From an uncultured Bacteroidota bacterium (GTDB taxonomy: Bacteria; Bacteroidota; Bacteroidia; Flavobacteriales; Flavobacteriaceae), in assembly GCA_902515395.1 (NCBI GenBank), contig CABXUL010000014.1, forward strand, positions 1-35,985: DNA of 35,985 nucleotides, read 5' to 3'. Positions 35,251 through 35,985 of this stretch are shown here, piece after piece. Position 1 is the stretch's first letter. Every line of letters begins with the position of its first letter. A program made the translations under genes and the position numbers. The notes below the pieces were generated by a model, which was not told the origin of the DNA, did not search any database, and worked only from the letters and a program-made list of their open reading frames with translations.

Positions 35251-35275
35251 TAAAAAACCCTCCACGAGGGAGGGT
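35251..35275 (-). terminator. Rho-independent terminator of the duplicated-domain protein gene
   Basis: A 7-bp perfect stem, ACCCTCC at 35257-35263 with GGAGGGT at 35269-35275 and a 5-nt loop, is followed on the minus strand by a run of six T (complement of 35251-35257). It lies about 20 nt past the stop of the leftward gene at 35296. Confidence 0.8.
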
Positions 35276-35295
35276 AATAATTCGATTAGCAAAAA

Positions 35296-35985
35296 TTATC
35301 TACCAACCACCAATAATATTTCAAATACCATTCTACTGTCCCAGCCATTTGGAACATTTTGATTAAACTCTTCAACAAGACCTTTAGGAAAGTCATTTTG
35401 AGGTCCTTCCATCATTAAATGTTTGTAAACATTTTCAATTTTGTCATATCCATCCCACCAAAAATTTGTGGATTCTCCTCTTCCTTGTGGTGCAATTCTA
35501 CTTGCCATTCCCCAACCTGTCATTCCAGATTTTATTAAGTATTTTCTGAATTGTTTTTCAACTTCTTTCTGTATTTCAAGATTTTTTTGTTGACTCTTTG
35601 GAGTGGCCCAATTAAAAATTATATATTTTGCAGGTAAATCGGAATCAATTCTCATTTCAGTTTTATAAAAAGAATCACCTAATGATTCCCAATCGAAAGC
35701 TCCATAAAGTTGAAGTCTATTCATGCCAAAATCCTTTTCATATGTCCACCAGGCTTTCCTATTTGCCATTGATTTTGGGGAATCAAATAAGTGAACCCAA
35801 GTATAATCTGGCCCATCCTTACCTCCTCCTAATTCAGGAACTCTTTTTAACAAAACCCAAGCGCTTAAATCATTTCTATCTACTGCTTTTTTGGCGAGTT
35901 TTGCTGCATATTCTTTCTGAACTATTTCAAATCTTGGCTGATTTTCTAAAGGAACCTTTATGGGCTGAAGCATAAATACCTCCTG
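35296..35985 (-). CDS. Probable secreted protein with two similar alpha/beta (ABM/ferredoxin-like) halves, 5'-truncated
   Basis: At least 225 residues, cut by the right edge. The frame stays open past the first ATG (35973) to the edge as Gln-Glu-Val-Phe. That looks like the start of a mature chain after signal-peptide cleavage, as is usual in Bacteroidota, so the true start probably lies outside. An AGGAGG 5 nt before the ATG leaves the shorter version possible. Two halves share a pattern: FEIVQKEYAAKLAKK...SAWVLLKRVP...YTWVHLFDSPKSM (about residues 15-90) and LEIQKEVEKQFRKYL...TGWGMASRIAP...TNFWWDGYDKIENV (about 132-185). The strand-helix order suggests tandem dimeric alpha-beta barrel domains. 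No enzyme motif is recognised. Confidence 0.7.
   Translation of the reverse strand, partial: QEVFMLQPIKVPLENQPRFEIVQKEYAAKLAKKAVDRNDLSAWVLLKRVPELGGGKDGPDYTWVHLFDSPKSMANRKAWWTYEKDFGMNRLQLYGAFDWESLGDSFYKTEMRIDSDLPAKYIIFNWATPKSQQKNLEIQKEVEKQFRKYLIKSGMTGWGMASRIAPQGRGESTNFWWDGYDKIENVYKHLMMEGPQNDFPKGLVEEFNQNVPNGWDSRMVFEILLVVGR

Noticed and set aside
35628-35975. 115-codon plus-strand frame at the right edge
   Set aside because: Antisense to the duplicated-domain protein, which has coherent conserved patterns and its own terminator.

Overview
The window reads as a stretch of chromosome from a low-GC member of the Bacteroidota, most likely a marine Flavobacteriaceae. The support is strongly AT-rich composition with A/T-rich codon choice, a SusC/SusD pair, a BshA (bacillithiol) gene, the Bacteroidota forms of LptD and TamB, a Bacteroidota-type promoter (TTTG-N19-TAAATTTG), and several start codons without a Shine-Dalgarno sequence. 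Species cannot be named from sequence alone. I saw no tRNA, rRNA, CRISPR array, insertion sequence or prophage.

Bases 1-6066 hold a 5'-truncated TamB-like gene and a glycolytic run (6-phosphofructokinase, GAPDH, BadF/BadG-type sugar kinase), closed by a convergent RidA gene. Bases 6067-18064 form an envelope and redox block. LptD (followed by RidA) is transcribed leftward. Diverging from it is a tightly packed rightward run: Zn-dependent N-acetylmuramoyl-alanine amidase with a SPOR-like tail, MCE/MlaD-type lipid-transport protein, membrane Fe-S protein, HAD-type phosphatase, CCG-domain Fe-S protein, an unknown 160-residue protein, a GH3 (NagZ-like)/serine-hydrolase fusion, and BshA. The two Fe-S proteins together resemble a split EtfD-type electron-transfer-flavoprotein:menaquinone oxidoreductase.

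Bases 18065-20500 are a leftward cluster: Kazal-type small secreted protein, 45-residue membrane protein, and penicillin-acylase-family Ntn hydrolase. Bases 20631-34750 are more accessory and carbohydrate-oriented: sulfatase, CBM9/DUF5916 outer-membrane protein, GMC oxidoreductase, START-like protein, DUF1643 protein with a coupled membrane protein, Tat-exported Gfo/Idh/MocA oxidoreductase, family-VIII-like serine esterase, and a SusC/SusD pair ending in a strong terminator. Several very short single-helix membrane proteins sit in the gaps. The right edge (34825-35985) has two translationally coupled small membrane proteins and a probably secreted protein built of two similar halves, cut by the window edge.

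I found no clear-cut new defence or mobile system. The most useful leads are the split EtfD-like pair with a phosphatase gene between its halves, the Kazal/acylase cluster, the unannotated single-helix miniproteins, the duplicated-domain protein at the right end, and four convergent gene pairs that meet with almost no space for a terminator.
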